The notes: generated by a model from the letters alone, not told the origin. DNA of 64,000 nt from Acanthochlamys bracteata (GCA_019914995.1 CM034145.1:930001-994000); one strand, 5' to 3'; counted from the stretch's first letter, positions 47,881 to 60,149 are shown. Program-made: numbers and translations.

Positions 47881-50007
47881 TCATTGTACTTTGAAAACGC
47901 AGTCATACAACCTTCCTCTCAAGAATTGAGCAACTTCTGGATGCTTTACCTGTGCGAAGCTAGAAAATCAATGCAAATGCAGTTTCCAAGCCATCATATA
48001 TGCCTAATATGAAGTTTCACAAAGAACTACCATTCCAATCTTGATTGAGTCGCATTTCATCTGAACATATAGATTGGTTTGTATAGCTAACCCCTGTAAG
48101 AGAAAGGCAAATTTCAGGATATGCATATAAGACACTACTACTTTCATCCAGTGAACAAAGCACACAGTACATAAATGCTAGCTCAGGTGACGCACTGGCT
48201 AGATCAATCACCTGGAGTTCAAATAACTTCAAATTTAAGCTTCTCTTTGTGTTTGTGTGTGATAACAACAGCTTTCGAGATATTCATTTCCAGAATTAGC
48301 AATCAAAAGACTAGAAGCATTAACACCCATGAGTTGTCCGTTTTCATTTTTCAACTGAGCATAGAAAGGAATTATCGAAGCATTCTTATCCAGCATGTAA
48401 TTTTTCGGTCAAGGCAGTTTGGACTCACCTTTGACACAATTTCAACCAATTCTGGATACGTTACATCATTTATTGAAGGCAAGTCATTGGCTGCTAGAAT
48501 AACCTATATCATTTGAATAGCCAGACAAACCATAACAAGTTGGAATATAGAAAACAAGCACGAGACAGCAAAAAAAAAAAAAAATTACAAATTCTACATA
48601 GGAACCGTAAGAGTATGAGATGAAAGTGAATAGCCTAAACTAAACTTTATGATGATTTAAAAGCTACGATGTAACTGATAATATTATAGTATTATGGTCA
48701 TTAGGACCTTTGTACCACGCCGAAGCAGTTCTCTTGCAAATGGCAGTATACTCAATACGACATCTACACCAAATTATCCACATAGATAACAGTCCTGTCA
48801 GAGACAAGAGCTCGTGTTTAACAAACCGAGCAAGTAGATCACACTAAAAGAAGAATAAATTTACTTGTACTACAATATGTCTCATTCAATAACAGCCTGC
48901 ACAAAGAGCAGCGACAAAAGCTGTACACCAAGAGTTAAGGTTGCTCGAAAACTTTCACGAATGCACTCAGAATCATGCAGCAAGGCTGAATAAAAATTAG
49001 CTTTTGAGTCTTGGAGAGAGTTTAGATTAGTGATAAAAATTGAATGAAAGGCACTTTAGTCATTTCTCATCAACAATGTACAGGATGACTAGAAAATTGT
49101 ATGAAAAGGTGGTGCCTAGAAAAACAAAGTAGGGGTAAGTGGCCTACTTAATAAAAAAACCAGCCTTCTTTGACTATTTCAGCTGTAGTGACTTAATCAG
49201 CTTCTCCTATCTAGCATGCTTAAAAACAGTGTACAAATCTGTATCAAGGCTTCAACCTTAACTCCTACGCCAGTCTTGCACTACAAATTTTGTCAAATCC
49301 AACAAAGATAGAATATAAAAACTTCAACTATTATGCAACTTTTTAGTGACGTTAATGATGCTTTCTCCAATCAAGTCTCTTAATCATTTTACTCAAAAAA
49401 AGTCTATTAACTATTGAGGAGATGTGCTGGATAGACTGGTCCAGAAAAGCTTGTTCTAACGAGTGGCTTCGCAGTTTACATGTCTAACAAACTACACTTA
49501 ATTTCTTAAGTTTCCAACTCCTACCAAGAAAAACAACTTCAAAACAGAATACTGATCCTACAAGAAAACCACAGGCTACAGAAAGCTACCTCTCAGCGAA
49601 CTTTTCAGCTCTTCTCGCAGCATCTCTGTTGGATCATTTTCTGCCGGCTGCCTGCATCAAAGCCAAAATGGTTTACAAACCACTAGTCTTTCAACAATCT
49701 CAAACTTCTAAGGATAATTGAAAGTGATGAGAAGTAAGAGAAACCCAAAAGAACGCAAGCATTTCGGGTAAAAGGCACGAGCCTATTCCACAATTTATGC
49801 AAACAGCTTCAAATTACAAAATTCAAAATTCATAAGTTTTTACTTGAAGAAGGGACTGATCTGAGAATAGATCAATCCAGCGATCTCAATCGGAGTCGGC
49901 TTTCTCCGATTGTCGGACAGTCAGTAAGGTATTGTTCACGCTCTGTAGTTCGTCTCCACCGGTGTAGGCAGCAAAGGGAACACAACCGTCGCCGACGAGC
50001 TCTCCAT
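47881..50007 (-). pseudogene. Decayed DUF89 damage-control phosphatase gene (At2g17340 type)
   Basis: Pieces in correct order on minus: 49844-50007 (MESSSATVVFPLLPTPVETN, then stop codons where Cys and Arg are expected in CTIPYR, followed by TPIEIA); 49590-49651 (AENDPT, then after a frameshift DAARRAEKFAER); 48708-48794 (TVIYVDN, one base lost at the DNSGAD metal site, then ILPFARELLRRGTK); 48429-48503 (intact, LAANDLPSINDVTYPELVE); 48283-48354 (NENGQLMGV...LLIANSGN); 48167-48211 (VIDL..SPELA); 47881-47949 (VKHPEVAQFL.GRLYDCVFK, then a one-base insertion and stop). The long middle exons (PESHGGPPDC to the region before VIFVDN) and the LEGMGRGIETN part are not found. Many splice sites survive, so it arose from a gene copy, not from mRNA. 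The living family acts on damaged phospho-metabolites and resembles the C-terminal domain of PANK4. No functional product is possible. Confidence 0.88.
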
Positions 50008-50179
50008 CTTACCCCTCTCCCTTCTATATATAGAATCAAGCCTTTCTCTCTCTACTGGTTCATCTGTCTGTTTCTCTCTCTAGAAACAAACCAAAAGTTC
50101 AGATAAAAGAAGAGTAGAGAAAAGAAGAAGACGGCAAACGTTGCATGAATACATATGTTATTTGGATAACAACTGAAGA

Positions 50180-50248
50180 AGCCCAACATTGTTTATCGGG
50201 CTGCTTTCAAAATAAGAAAGCCTGAAACTAAAATGCCATTATTGGGCT
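50180..50248 (-). promoter_or_regulatory. Site II elements upstream of the pseudogene
   Basis: AGCCCA at 50180-50185 and TGGGCT at 50243-50248 lie 170-240 bases before the old start codon and look like the surviving promoter of a formerly housekeeping gene. Confidence 0.4.
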
Positions 50249-50249
50249 T

Positions 50250-52475
50250 GCTTACTATGAACGTAGCCCTAACTGTAAGTCTTAAAACTACGATCTTGCC
50301 ACTGAGTGTACGTATACACTATTGAAACCAAACACATCGTTAGAAATTTCTGAATTTACAAATATGCCACCGTCGTATACACTTCCTATTATAAGGTTAT
50401 GGACTGTGTACAACAGCTTATTTCATCTCCTTTTTAACTTTTTATTTTTAAATTTTTTTTTACAATATTTTAAATTAAAAAAAAATGGAAGATACATACA
50501 AATTATACATCACAGAATCATTATATATGTTATATTTTATATTTTAAATTTTTTTAAGTTGCAAAAATAAATTTATTTTCCAAATAATTCTCCGAAAATT
50601 TGTTTTATCAAAAAATTTCTTTCATAAAAAAAGAACCCTATAACTATACAATTTTGTAACTACTTGTGTTATATATCAGTATCCATAACTGCGAAAAGAA
50701 CTCTAATGGCTAGATATTGCAAAGTCCGAAAAATAAAACAAAAGAAGAAATACATAAAATCCTTAATTCATTTTTTTTAAGAATAAGTGAAAGAAGATGT
50801 GGGGCTTCAAATCAGAATGAGTTTGAATTAATAGCTTATAGACTTGATAGATACGAATGAAAAATAAACAATGGGTTAAGTCGAAATTAATAGCATATAA
50901 GTCTGAATTATATTTAAGTAAAAATTACACTAGCTAATTTGAAAATGGACAATAATTCTATTTTGAGTTGTCAAATAGATTTTAATTTGGTAGACTTAAT
51001 AGTTCAAATTTTTTAATAGTCTTATGTTAACTGGATGCTGAATAAATATGCACTAATAAATAAAAAATACTAATTTCTAATAAATTGACTAATTTTTTTA
51101 GCATAAGAGCTAATTTCACAATTAGTATTAGAGCCTATTAAGATGGAACCACTCGAAATATTACTGAGATAAAAATTATAGAGCTTTCAAATTAGACTGG
51201 TCTGAACTAGTAGCATGAAGAATTTTGTGGGCTTGAATAAAAAGCTGTGCTAGTTTGGGACTAGATTAAAATTAGTAGCGTAAAGGTCTGGATAATAATT
51301 AATAAAAAATAGATTAATTAATTTCAGTAATTTGTATTGAATTGGACTGAGTGAATTCTGTTTCAGTGAATTTAATAGTTTATTTTGTTTTATAGTTGCA
51401 TATTGACTAAAAATCGAAAAATATATGTGCGAGTGAGAAATGTTAACTTCTAATACGTCGGTCAATCTATTTAGCATGGGACCCAAACCTACAAAATACA
51501 TTAAACTTCTACTTTCCATTGAAAAATGGAAATGAAGTTATATAGTATTCACACAAAAAACAAGTTATCGCTGCCTATTGTTTTGTCGAACATGTAAAGA
51601 TAAGGTGATTTAACCCTTCCTTCTATTGGACACAGACCATTGACTTCAATCATCCCTATCTATAATTTTATATGGTTAGAAACTTCATTTACAATAAAAT
51701 AAATTTTTTTAAACACTTTGGAAGAATCAAGCAAAGCATATTCTAGTTCAAGCTAACTAAGATTTTTTCCATATTTTTGAGTTAAAATTTTTAAGTTGTT
51801 ACTTTGAATATGAGTCACCAATTTGAAACAATTAAGTACAAATTTCTGTACGGAATTATTTTATCGTTAATTGTTTTTGTTGTTAAACCTTAAAGTATAT
51901 GTATGTTGACTAGCATATTCCAATTATGGTTGTCATTAGTTAGTTAAATCTTTATAATTTATATGCATTGTCTGATTTATAATAAGGTTTTAGTTTGTTG
52001 TATTGGAATCATGGTGAAGGTCTTGTAGGTTTTTGGGGGGCAAGACTTTGTTCTAATTCAATATTTTAATTACAATTTGCAATACAAACTACGAGTTCAA
52101 ACATTAAGAGTATTTTTTTCGGTTAAAAGTTAGTTATTGCAAAAGTGAGCTATTCAAAAATAAATTATTATAAATAGTATTTAAAAAATATATTTAAATT
52201 TTTTTTAAAGTAGTGATTTTAGAAGTAATTTATGTTTTTTTTTCATCCAGCTAAAAATGTACTAAAAAATTAATTATTAGTAGAAAGGAGTGAATTATAA
52301 TATTAAAAAAACACGTTTCAATATAATATTTATTTTTCAAAATATACAATAATAATATAAAATTACAAAAAAATAAACAGAACTTGCCGTTGCAAAATTT
52401 TCATAAAAACAAAAAGTTGCAAGTTCAGTAATGTTGGACAAATGGAGGAAGATTACGGCAGCTAGCTAGTAAACT
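50250..52475. other. Spacer between pseudogene and phosphate transporter
   Basis: AT-rich, no gene. It holds a family-D repeat fragment at 52.12-52.26 kb. The region 50.8-51.5 kb has repeated ATTAATAG.../GTCTGAATTA themes but no clear unit. Confidence 0.55.
52120..52260 (+). repeat. Family D AT-rich repeat fragment
   Basis: AAAAGTGAGCTATTCAAAAA followed by TAAATTATTATAAATAGTAT aligns with the 18.1 kb copy. Confidence 0.4.
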
Positions 52476-54327
52476 TCAGAGGAACGCCTCTTGCCGTTGC
52501 TGCAGTTGCAGCGGCGCCGTCGACGATGAAGGCGACAAATCTCTTTCTCCTTCACTATAATCTGTATTATTCGTTTCAACGTCATCATCAAAAAGCTGTT
52601 CATTCTCTTCCAACGATCTCATCTTTGTCTCCGGCGTGAAAAAATAAGTAAGCAGAACTCCGGCGACACAAACACCAGCGAGAATGAACAACGCGTTCAT
52701 CATACCGATTCCCGGCTTCCAACCAGGACTCGGTTCTTCTTTTCTTGGGTTTGATGCCCATAAGAACCCAACTGATCCTATTATCGCTCCTACCTTCCCT
52801 GCCGCTCCTGAAATTCCATGACAAGTCGACCTGAATCTCGCCGGAAAAAGCTCTGCAGGGAGTATGAAGGTTATCGTATTGGGACCGAAGTTGGAGAAGA
52901 AAAAGGTGAGTCCGTAAAGAACCATAAACCATCCGTTGGTATGGTTTTGCCAGTAATGGTTGTATGGTCCAGCCATGGCGAAAAGAAAAATGGCCATGAA
53001 GAAGAACCCTATCATCTGAATCGGTCGGCGACCGATACGATCGATGAACCAGACGGTTGCCCAGTAGCCAGGTATTGTCGAAGAGACCGCGATAATAGCT
53101 TGGAATTTGGCCACGTTATATGCTTCTTGGTACGCGTTGATCTTAGACGACTTAGGGAACCATTGCTTGTAGATTTGGGACTGGAAGAGAGTGCTGCTGT
53201 AGTACGGTATGTCGACGATGAACCACGCCATTGCGCATGCGTAGAGATGTCGACCGTGGCGACGGAAGAACTCACCTGAGAAGAGGCCGTAGGAAGCAGC
53301 ACGCCTCGGTAAGGGACGCCGGAGCGTGTAGTCTTCAACAGGCAGTTCGGCGTCTTCCATTATCGTCTCTAGGTGCAAATCTTCTAGAACTTTGCCTATA
53401 TCTTGCGTCGCCTTGATCACATCGTGCTCTACCAATGCTGTGTATCTGAACCAAGAAAATAATTTATTTTCTCAGTAATTAAGATCAACATAAATAGTTG
53501 CATCAAATTGCAATCTATATATTGACTGAAACTATAAGTTAACGACGAAACTTAACGAATTGTATTGACTTGAACAGTAAAATAATTAGAACCAAGCGCA
53601 ATTGACCTTGACCGATTTACCTAGCAGTCTCCGGCATAGTCATACGCCAGTAATAGGTCACCGCCGCCGGAATAGCACCGATCATTAATATCAGTCTCCA
53701 CAAGAGATCAGCAGCTTCCGGCGTATGCGTTGGCGTCGCGTCCCTCGACGCCCGATTGAAAGCAGCACACATAGCCATGGTGACGGCAGAACTAGCTAAT
53801 ATTCCAAACCCTTGCATAGAGAAAACAGCAGCGATAAACGAACCTCTCGTTCTTTTATTCGCGAACTCCGACATGATCGTAGCTGATAACGGGTAGTCGC
53901 CACCGATACCGATGCCTAAAAGAAACCGGAAAAGACAAAGGCTCGTTAACACACAGGTCCTCGTCCGGCAAACGGAGAAACCGCTACCAATGGAGCTGCA
54001 AACCATTAACAAAAGACATACTCCGTAAACTCTTCTCCGACCAACACGATCTCCCAAAAACCCGAACACAAGTTGTCCAACAACAGTTCCGACGAGAGCG
54101 ATGGCGACAGTAGCAGATGCAACAGCCGGAGGTACAACACCAGGAATGTTCTTGTTATCTTTGTCGTGGTAGTAAAGTCTGCCGATGATTTTAAGCACGG
54201 GACTGATGCAGAAGAGATCGTAAGCGTCGGTGAAGAGACCCATTCCGGCGATAACGATAGCTTTGAAATGGTAGAGTTGGGTTTTAGCTTGGTCTAAAGC
54301 TGTGAGGACCTTAATCATAGGGGCCAT
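52476..54327 (-). CDS. PHT1: Inorganic phosphate transporter, PHT1 family (PHT1;8/PHT1;9-like)
   Basis: A plasma-membrane H+/phosphate symporter of the major facilitator superfamily. Two exons (53621-54327 and 52476-53445) join in phase to 558 residues, slightly longer than the usual 520-545. The single intron falls inside ETAR|YTALVE. Twelve membrane helices with a central hydrophilic loop are apparent. [11 protein letters not shown] (32-42), [14 protein letters not shown] and the PHT1 signature [13 protein letters not shown] (142-154) are intact, as are [20 protein letters not shown] and [21 protein letters not shown] and SVCRTRTCV, rather than GDKLGRKKVYG, point to the PHT1;8/PHT1;9 branch over the mycorrhiza PT4 branch. 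The C-terminus carries an extra acidic then Gln-rich tail (DDDVETNN...LQLQQRQE). I found no P1BS (GNATATNC) site in the first 700 bases upstream. Confidence 0.95.
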
Positions 54328-54510
54328 TACTGCAACTGAGATTCTTTGCTGTTGATGAGTTTTGTTTGGGTTTTTATTGGAGAAAATTATATGTCGGAGC
54401 GTTGACGATGGAGTGAGGAGTAGAGATTGGAGAAGAGGCCGTGCGCTTTCGTGGAAGAATTGGAAAACCTTTTTTTTTTTTTTAAACTATGAGAATTGAG
54501 AGTTAATTTA

Positions 54511-54517
54511 ATATATA
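54511..54517 (-). promoter_or_regulatory. Candidate TATA box of the phosphate transporter
   Basis: TATATAT on minus, about 185 bases upstream of the start codon, followed by a poly-A tract in the presumed leader. Confidence 0.4.
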
Positions 54518-54529
54518 AGAGAACAAATT

Positions 54530-55118
54530 TTTGATAGAGACATAGTGTATGATTTTTCTTTGAATTATTATTTCTATGCCTCTTAGTTAGCAGAGCAGAA
54601 TGATTCATTCAACAACAATTAATTCTTTATTAGCTAATTTTCAAAGCCGTATTATACTATACGCCGACGTGTACTATACATATCATCATCAGTTAAATTG
54701 TTCGTGTTGTAGAAAATTGAGTCTTCTATCTTTGCTTCCCAAATACCAACTTCTACAAAATCTTAAACAATTTAGAAAACTACGCAAATTTGTTTTTGTT
54801 TTTTGAAGAATTCTGTGCAATAATTTCAATTATAACACAAGAATATGCTGCTCTTTTGACAAAACACTGATAACAGAAATACTCGCGCACATTTTTCATT
54901 GGTGAATGAAAGATTAGCGCACGTAATTTGCTTTAAAAAATATGCCTAACTATTATCTGTTATATAACTCCAGATAAAAAATTAAATTAAAAGTCAAGAG
55001 TATACTGACCAGTTGTTACACATTCTTGAGCTGTCTTCCCTGTTTGATTCTCTTCTTAGATGTTAATTATAAGGATACTCCTACCACGTTCGCAACTCCC
55101 AAAAAAAAACTGTGAACA
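54530..55118. other. Spacer between phosphate transporter and polygalacturonase
   Basis: Promoter side of the transporter and 3' flank of the polygalacturonase, both on minus. No gene or clear repeat. Confidence 0.6.
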
Positions 55119-56825
55119 TTAGTGGCATGGTGGAGGCACTTGTGTTCCACGATAAGAAGCCTGTACATTAGAACACAGAGCAGTAGATTTTCCTTCGCCA
55201 ATGTACTGCAAGTAAACGTTCTGCAGCTTGATATTCTGACATGGGTAACCTCTGCTGCAATCTAATGTTACTGCGACCGGGGTTGTTGACGTACCCGTAA
55301 TGTCTTTGAACACGATATCACGTATCTCCACCAACGACGGCAACTGAAGAAAAAAATAACGAATGAATGAAGTATTGCGGCAGTTAATGTTGAATCATGT
55401 AGCGTGGTTTTAGTTATTAATGTGTGGGCATTTACCTGAGTGTTGCAGTATTCATAAGGGCAATACTTCTGGTCGATGATTATTGGATTCGCGACGCCGT
55501 GCATTGTGATGTTCTCGAATGTAATGTTGGTTGCTGTACTCTTACCTGGAGAATTCTGCCATGTCTTGATCCTCAAACCGTTATCGGTGCCTTTCAGAAT
55601 GCAGTCTTTCACGGTTAGCCCCTTAACATCCTCTTCGTTTTCGTACCTTCCTAAACTTCCTACACTGACAATGAACAACCTTCGGATTTCGAGATGTCTG
55701 GACGTGTTTTCTAAACATGTATACTTGACACATTTCTTCGGGAAAAAAGTTACCTGATTCCGTGACCAGGTCCGCATATGATGTTGCTAATGGTGACATT
55801 GGAATTTCCTTGTCCGACAGAAATGCAATCATCTCCAGTTTTGATCACCAAGTGATTGAGGATCACGTTGGAGCTACGATCAATGTGGATTCCGTCTGTG
55901 TTGGGACTATCTTGAGGAGCAGTGATTCTTATGTTGCTTCCAATGAAGTTGGTGCATCCAACCGTCGCCATATGGAAGAACTTGCTATTCACTAAGTCGA
56001 TCCTTCGAACTTCCGTATTTGTGGAATGAACAAACTTCAGTGACTAAAAAAATGCAAAGAATTAGATCTGTCGCTGAATTTGGCCAGTTTTTAAAAATTG
56101 TTTGAACTAAATGTTCGAGTGAATAACTACATATAGCTTACGGTAGGAAGGACTTTGCAGTCTTTGTCAGTAGGACAATTGTTAGAAGGCCAAGATGAAG
56201 ATCCCTGACCGTCGAAGGTACCTCCACCGACCAAGGCAAGGTTATCGATCCACCCGAATTCAACCCAATCATCGCCTTCCACATACTCACTCAAATCCGT
56301 CGACGCCTTCAAATACCCCTAAATAAAATTTTGCTCAAAATACAGCATTTTTAATTTTTTTTCAAAGAATAAACATGTACAATACAGAATACGGAGTAAT
56401 GAATACGAAGTAGCTAGTGAGAATTTATGTACCTTCAATTGAAAAGTGATTGAGGTAGTGTTTGTGCAAGGTCCATTGAACTTCAAAGGGCCAACAAGGA
56501 AAGTTTTCTTTGGTATTACAAGCTTCACATCACCAGCAGATGCACACATTGCCTTCCATGCTTCACTGAATGCCTGCATAAAATTTTTTCAGCATGAGGA
56601 AATTAACAAGCACTAGAGCTTATCATGCATCAATCAAGAAAAGCTTAGTACCTGACTGTCATCGGTAAAGCCATCGGCTATAGCTCCGAAGCTCATCACA
56701 TTAAAAACAGCTTCGTAGAAGCTCTGCCGCCTTATGGTTTCGCCACCATTTACAGAACAGAACTGATCAAAACATTCCAAGAACATCAACAACAACAGAA
56801 GCAGCTTCACTACTCTCATCACCAT
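55119..56825 (-). CDS. Polygalacturonase, glycoside hydrolase family 28
   Basis: Secreted pectin-degrading enzyme that hydrolyses alpha-1,4-galacturonan in the cell wall. Six exons on minus (56652-56825, 56433-56573, 56142-56318, 55754-56043, 55436-55664, 55119-55343) join in phase to 411 residues. A signal peptide (about 1-27, VVKLLLLLLMFLECFDQFC) leads into the pectin-lyase-like right-handed beta-helix starting at FNVMSFGAIADG. All four GH28 motifs are present: NTDG (212-215), GDDC (Asp 235, Asp 236), GPGHGIS (His 258) and RIK (292-294), so it should be active. There is no N-terminal propeptide, as in the shorter plant clades. The alternative start at Met 3 would change little. The type (endo or exo) cannot be told from sequence alone. 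Confidence 0.94.
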
Positions 56826-57078
56826 CTTCTTCTTCTAAAATCTTCAGATATAATTATAAGCTCTTGTTGCTGCAGAAAATAATCAGAATGAAATCCAAAA
56901 GTTTCTTCAGAGAAACTTGAAAAGTTTGAAGACTGTTCAACTCCTATAACCTCCCCATACCACCACTACTGCTACTATAACCGGTTTTGACCATATTCAA
57001 ATTTTGTTTGACTTTAATCTTAACAAATCAATACCTTCCACGTCAGATTAAGCTTTGGCTCTTTGTAAAAATTTCATA

Positions 57079-57155
57079 TGGGCTTTTAAAGGGCTAGGAC
57101 TTCATAGCCCATATATAATAATTTAATATAGTACCCTTATCTTCTACCTATAAAT
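57079..57155 (+). promoter_or_regulatory. Promoter-like module: Site II pair plus TATA box
   Basis: TGGGCT (57079-57084), AGCCCA (57106-57111) and TATAAAT (57149-57155) lie in promoter-like order and spacing, reading to plus and away from the polygalacturonase. No protein gene follows within the next 3 kb. Confidence 0.5.
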
Positions 57156-57179
57156 TAAGCTCTCTACGGAACGCCGCAT

Positions 57180-58130
57180 TTATTTGTCGGCTCTCTTCAG
57201 AGCCCTAGATAGTTCACTTTCTGATTTTGCCTTTCCTTGATTGGTTGAATTATTATTCGGTTTTTTATTGGGATTATTGAATTTGGAGATGTGTGTGAGA
57301 GAATGATTCAATCGATTGATAGATTTTGAAAATATTTTTTCCAGTAACTTTGGTGGTTTTTGGTGGTGCAGGAGATATAGTCTGGAGAATGATTTCGATC
57401 GATTGATTCATTGATTTGCTTTCTCTTTCACCTCCCAAATCAGCGAGGTCAATCGGGCAGCCATAAATCTGCGGGTGTTGTTCTCAGTACTGCTTATGCC
57501 CCCGTTGCTACATTTCGAATTCAGTTCGATCCAATTTAAAGTTCCTTTTTCTTATGAAGTTTATTATCATTGTTTCAGTGAAATTCTGATCTCTGCAACC
57601 CGTTGTTCCCTTGATCGTCTTTTACTGATCATTGTGAATCAATGTATGTTAGAAATTTTTGGATAGTTTGTATCGATCTGTAACCGCAGAAGCTTCTGTA
57701 ATCCACTTGATCTTTTTCTGTAATAGCTGTAGCTGATTATGCGATTGTAATTGGGATTAGTCGGAGGATCAATGTTAGGTGTTGTTGGTTAGTTTGGTAC
57801 CAGGTGTAAGTCAGGTGTTCGCCGGAGCTCCAGCAATGGAGCTCAGCACTGTAATGTGTTTGGCGTCAACACAGTTACACGCCTGGTAAATCAAAGTTGG
57901 TTTCTCTTTCGTTACACGAGCGGCTGAGATTTGTTCTCCGGTGCCACTTCGTGCTCCATATGGGCTCTATATATTGTTTGCTTCTGTTTAACAATTCTGC
58001 TTCTGTTTGCGATCTTTAGTGTTATTGTAGAAATTTTTGTTGGAATTGGTTTGTTTCTGAGTTTTAGATTTTGAAGGGAAGATTTCGATTGCCTAGTGTG
58101 GCGCAATTAGATTGATAACAAAAAACTTAC
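57180..58130 (+). ncRNA. Possible non-coding transcription unit
   Basis: Sequence after the promoter-like module looks like exon/leader DNA (C/T-rich start with AGAGCCCTAGATAG, less AT-rich than the spacers) but has no convincing frame; the longest is about 60 codons. A strong foldback lies at 57800-57886. It may be a long non-coding RNA, a small-RNA host or the orphan 5' end of a lost gene. I did not find C/D snoRNA boxes in the right order and recognise no known microRNA. Confidence 0.3.
57800..57886 (+). other. Imperfect foldback (three stacked stems)
   Basis: CCAGGTGTAA (57800-57809) pairs with TTACACGCCTGG (57875-57886) with a two-base bulge. GTGTTCGCC (57815-57823) pairs with GGCGTCAACAC (57862-57872) with two extra bases. 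GAGCTCC (57825-57831) pairs with GGAGCTC (57838-57844) around a 6-base loop. The 3' arm has a 17-base bulge. A 17-codon frame (57836-57889) starts in the loop. Confidence 0.5.
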
Positions 58131-58139
58131 TTTAGTGAT

Positions 58140-59860
58140 CAAGCAACAAACGTTTCTTTCCTAATCGCTCAAGAATCAAATGAAAGAAATGTGTTTTAGG
58201 CTCGTGGGTTTCCGTTTTGTTGTGAAAATGGCTATGCACATTTAAAGTTTTCTGCAACTCCATAGTTATTGTTCAGTACGTTAATACATTAACCTACCTT
58301 GTTGTAAGAGAAGTACATCACTTGTAGAAACAGAGTTCAACATAGGGACCATCAGTCCAGAGAAGCATGGTGCCGCAAAACGACCAAAATCATCGAAGTT
58401 GGTAGCTGAGCCACAACGCGGTCAATGGAGTGATTTGAGGGTTCCTTACAGTGTTTGGAGTTTCGGATTGTGCGATGACTCTTCGGGTCTATTCTAAACT
58501 TGGTTTGCAAATTGGATAGGATATGAATAAGTATTTACTGATTTAGTTTGCAATAAGTGACTTATTGAAAAGTAATTTATTTGAAGTGAGTTTTTATAAT
58601 AGCGTACTTTAATTACATGGAAGTAGATTTTTGAAAAGTGAGTTTGGGTGCATTAAACTTTGAAATATATACGCCGAATGTTTGAGTGAAATTTTTATAT
58701 TAGGTTGGCTTCTCGAGTGAAATTTAAGCCTTTTGTAGTGGACGGCATCCTTAAGCTAGGTTTTACTCAGAATGATAAACATCAATGATTTTTCTGGCTT
58801 TTCAGTATGTGGAAATTTTCATATCTCACTGAAGTTCTTCAACCAAGAGGAATACTTGATGGTTTGAATTAGAGTCTATAAGCTTAATCAGAACTCTTTC
58901 TTCTAGAAGAGCAGAGTTTGGGGACAAAGAATCTAAGGCTGAGCTTAGTTGCACAGTTCTGCTATCTCGTTTTCTCCCCACCAGCAGAAAAAGAATCAGG
59001 AAACCATTTACTCAAAAGCAAATGCAGAAGATTGCAGCTATCACAAAGAGTTTTGAACTTCTGCCATGAACACCGTTGCTTCTGTGGCATCTCTATTCTA
59101 TGTAATATAATAATGTTGATAACTTTCATAATACATTTATCTAGTTGCTGCATTAACTGTACCACATGTTGAAATTAGACATATATCATACGCATGATTT
59201 ATACAATCAACTCTCATTTCATCTGTACTTAATTTTGGTTTTTGAACGTGTAAATTACTGATATATTACAATTTTATGATATATAAATTTTTCGTAGTAT
59301 CCAAATTAATTTTTTTATAAAATGCTATAGAAGATTTATTAAAAAGTATTAGATATTTATTTGAAATAATAAGATTTAAAAAGTAAAACTAGACAACCCC
59401 CTTGACTGCCGTTACAAGTGTTTCGGTTTACCTACTCACCAAACTCATTTTTCTTTAAACTTACTTTTAATACAAAATAAATATACAATATAAATTAAAT
59501 TATTTCTATCAAAAAATTATTTTAAAATTTAATTTTAAAATTTACTTTTAATACAAAATAAATAGTATTTTATAATCGAGATTCCATATTTGAGATTCTG
59601 ATTCTCTATAATATATTCAGGGAATAGGTGTTAAAAATATTTTAGGGATGTTTTGAGATTGTTTAAAATAATAATAATAAATTTTTTAAGATTAAAAAAT
59701 AATATATTATAATGTAAAATTTCTTATATTTTTAAAATTTTAAAAAGTTTTATATAATATTATAAAATATCTTTTATAAAATGAAAAATAAGAAAAAGAT
59801 AGAAAAGTAGTTGACAAAAACTCCTAAGCATAAGAAACTGTCAGCTACTGGATTCAGAAA
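58140..59860. other. Spacer right of the possible non-coding unit
   Basis: No gene recognised. A family-D fragment lies at about 58545-58650. The stretch 58.9-59.18 kb has near-genic composition but only a short frame without a known relative. An AT-rich family-C/A remnant lies at 59.43-59.80 kb. Confidence 0.5.
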
Positions 59861-59872
59861 AATTACAGTTAC

Positions 59873-59898
59873 GGCCCAGCCAATGGACGAAAAGCCCA
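59873..59898 (+). promoter_or_regulatory. Site II pair with CCAAT box
   Basis: GGCCCA (59873-59878), CCAAT (59880-59884) and AGCCCA (59893-59898) lie about 250 bases before the start codon of the next gene and read as its proximal promoter. Confidence 0.5.
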
Positions 59899-60149
59899 AC
59901 CTTTAATTGAACAAAAACCCAAAACCCTTTCTTCTCCTACACCACTACCACAGAGCGGGCATTCAAATAAGAACTTCAAACCTAAAATCAACCAAATCAA
60001 AGCAAAATTTCCCCAAATCATTCATTCAAAAAGTTCTCCAAAGACTCGTTCTTTCTTTTTCTTATGCACACACAACCATCTCTGCAACAACAACAATAAC
60101 AACAACATAGAGAGAGAAGTATCGAGAAGCTTCTAAAAGAAAGGAATCA

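Noticed and set aside
48175-48516. Plus-strand frame of 113 codons
   Set aside because: It is the antisense of the DUF89 pseudogene exons, which explain the sequence better.
52818-53279. Plus-strand frame of 153 codons inside the phosphate transporter
   Set aside because: Antisense shadow of a GC-rich coding exon.
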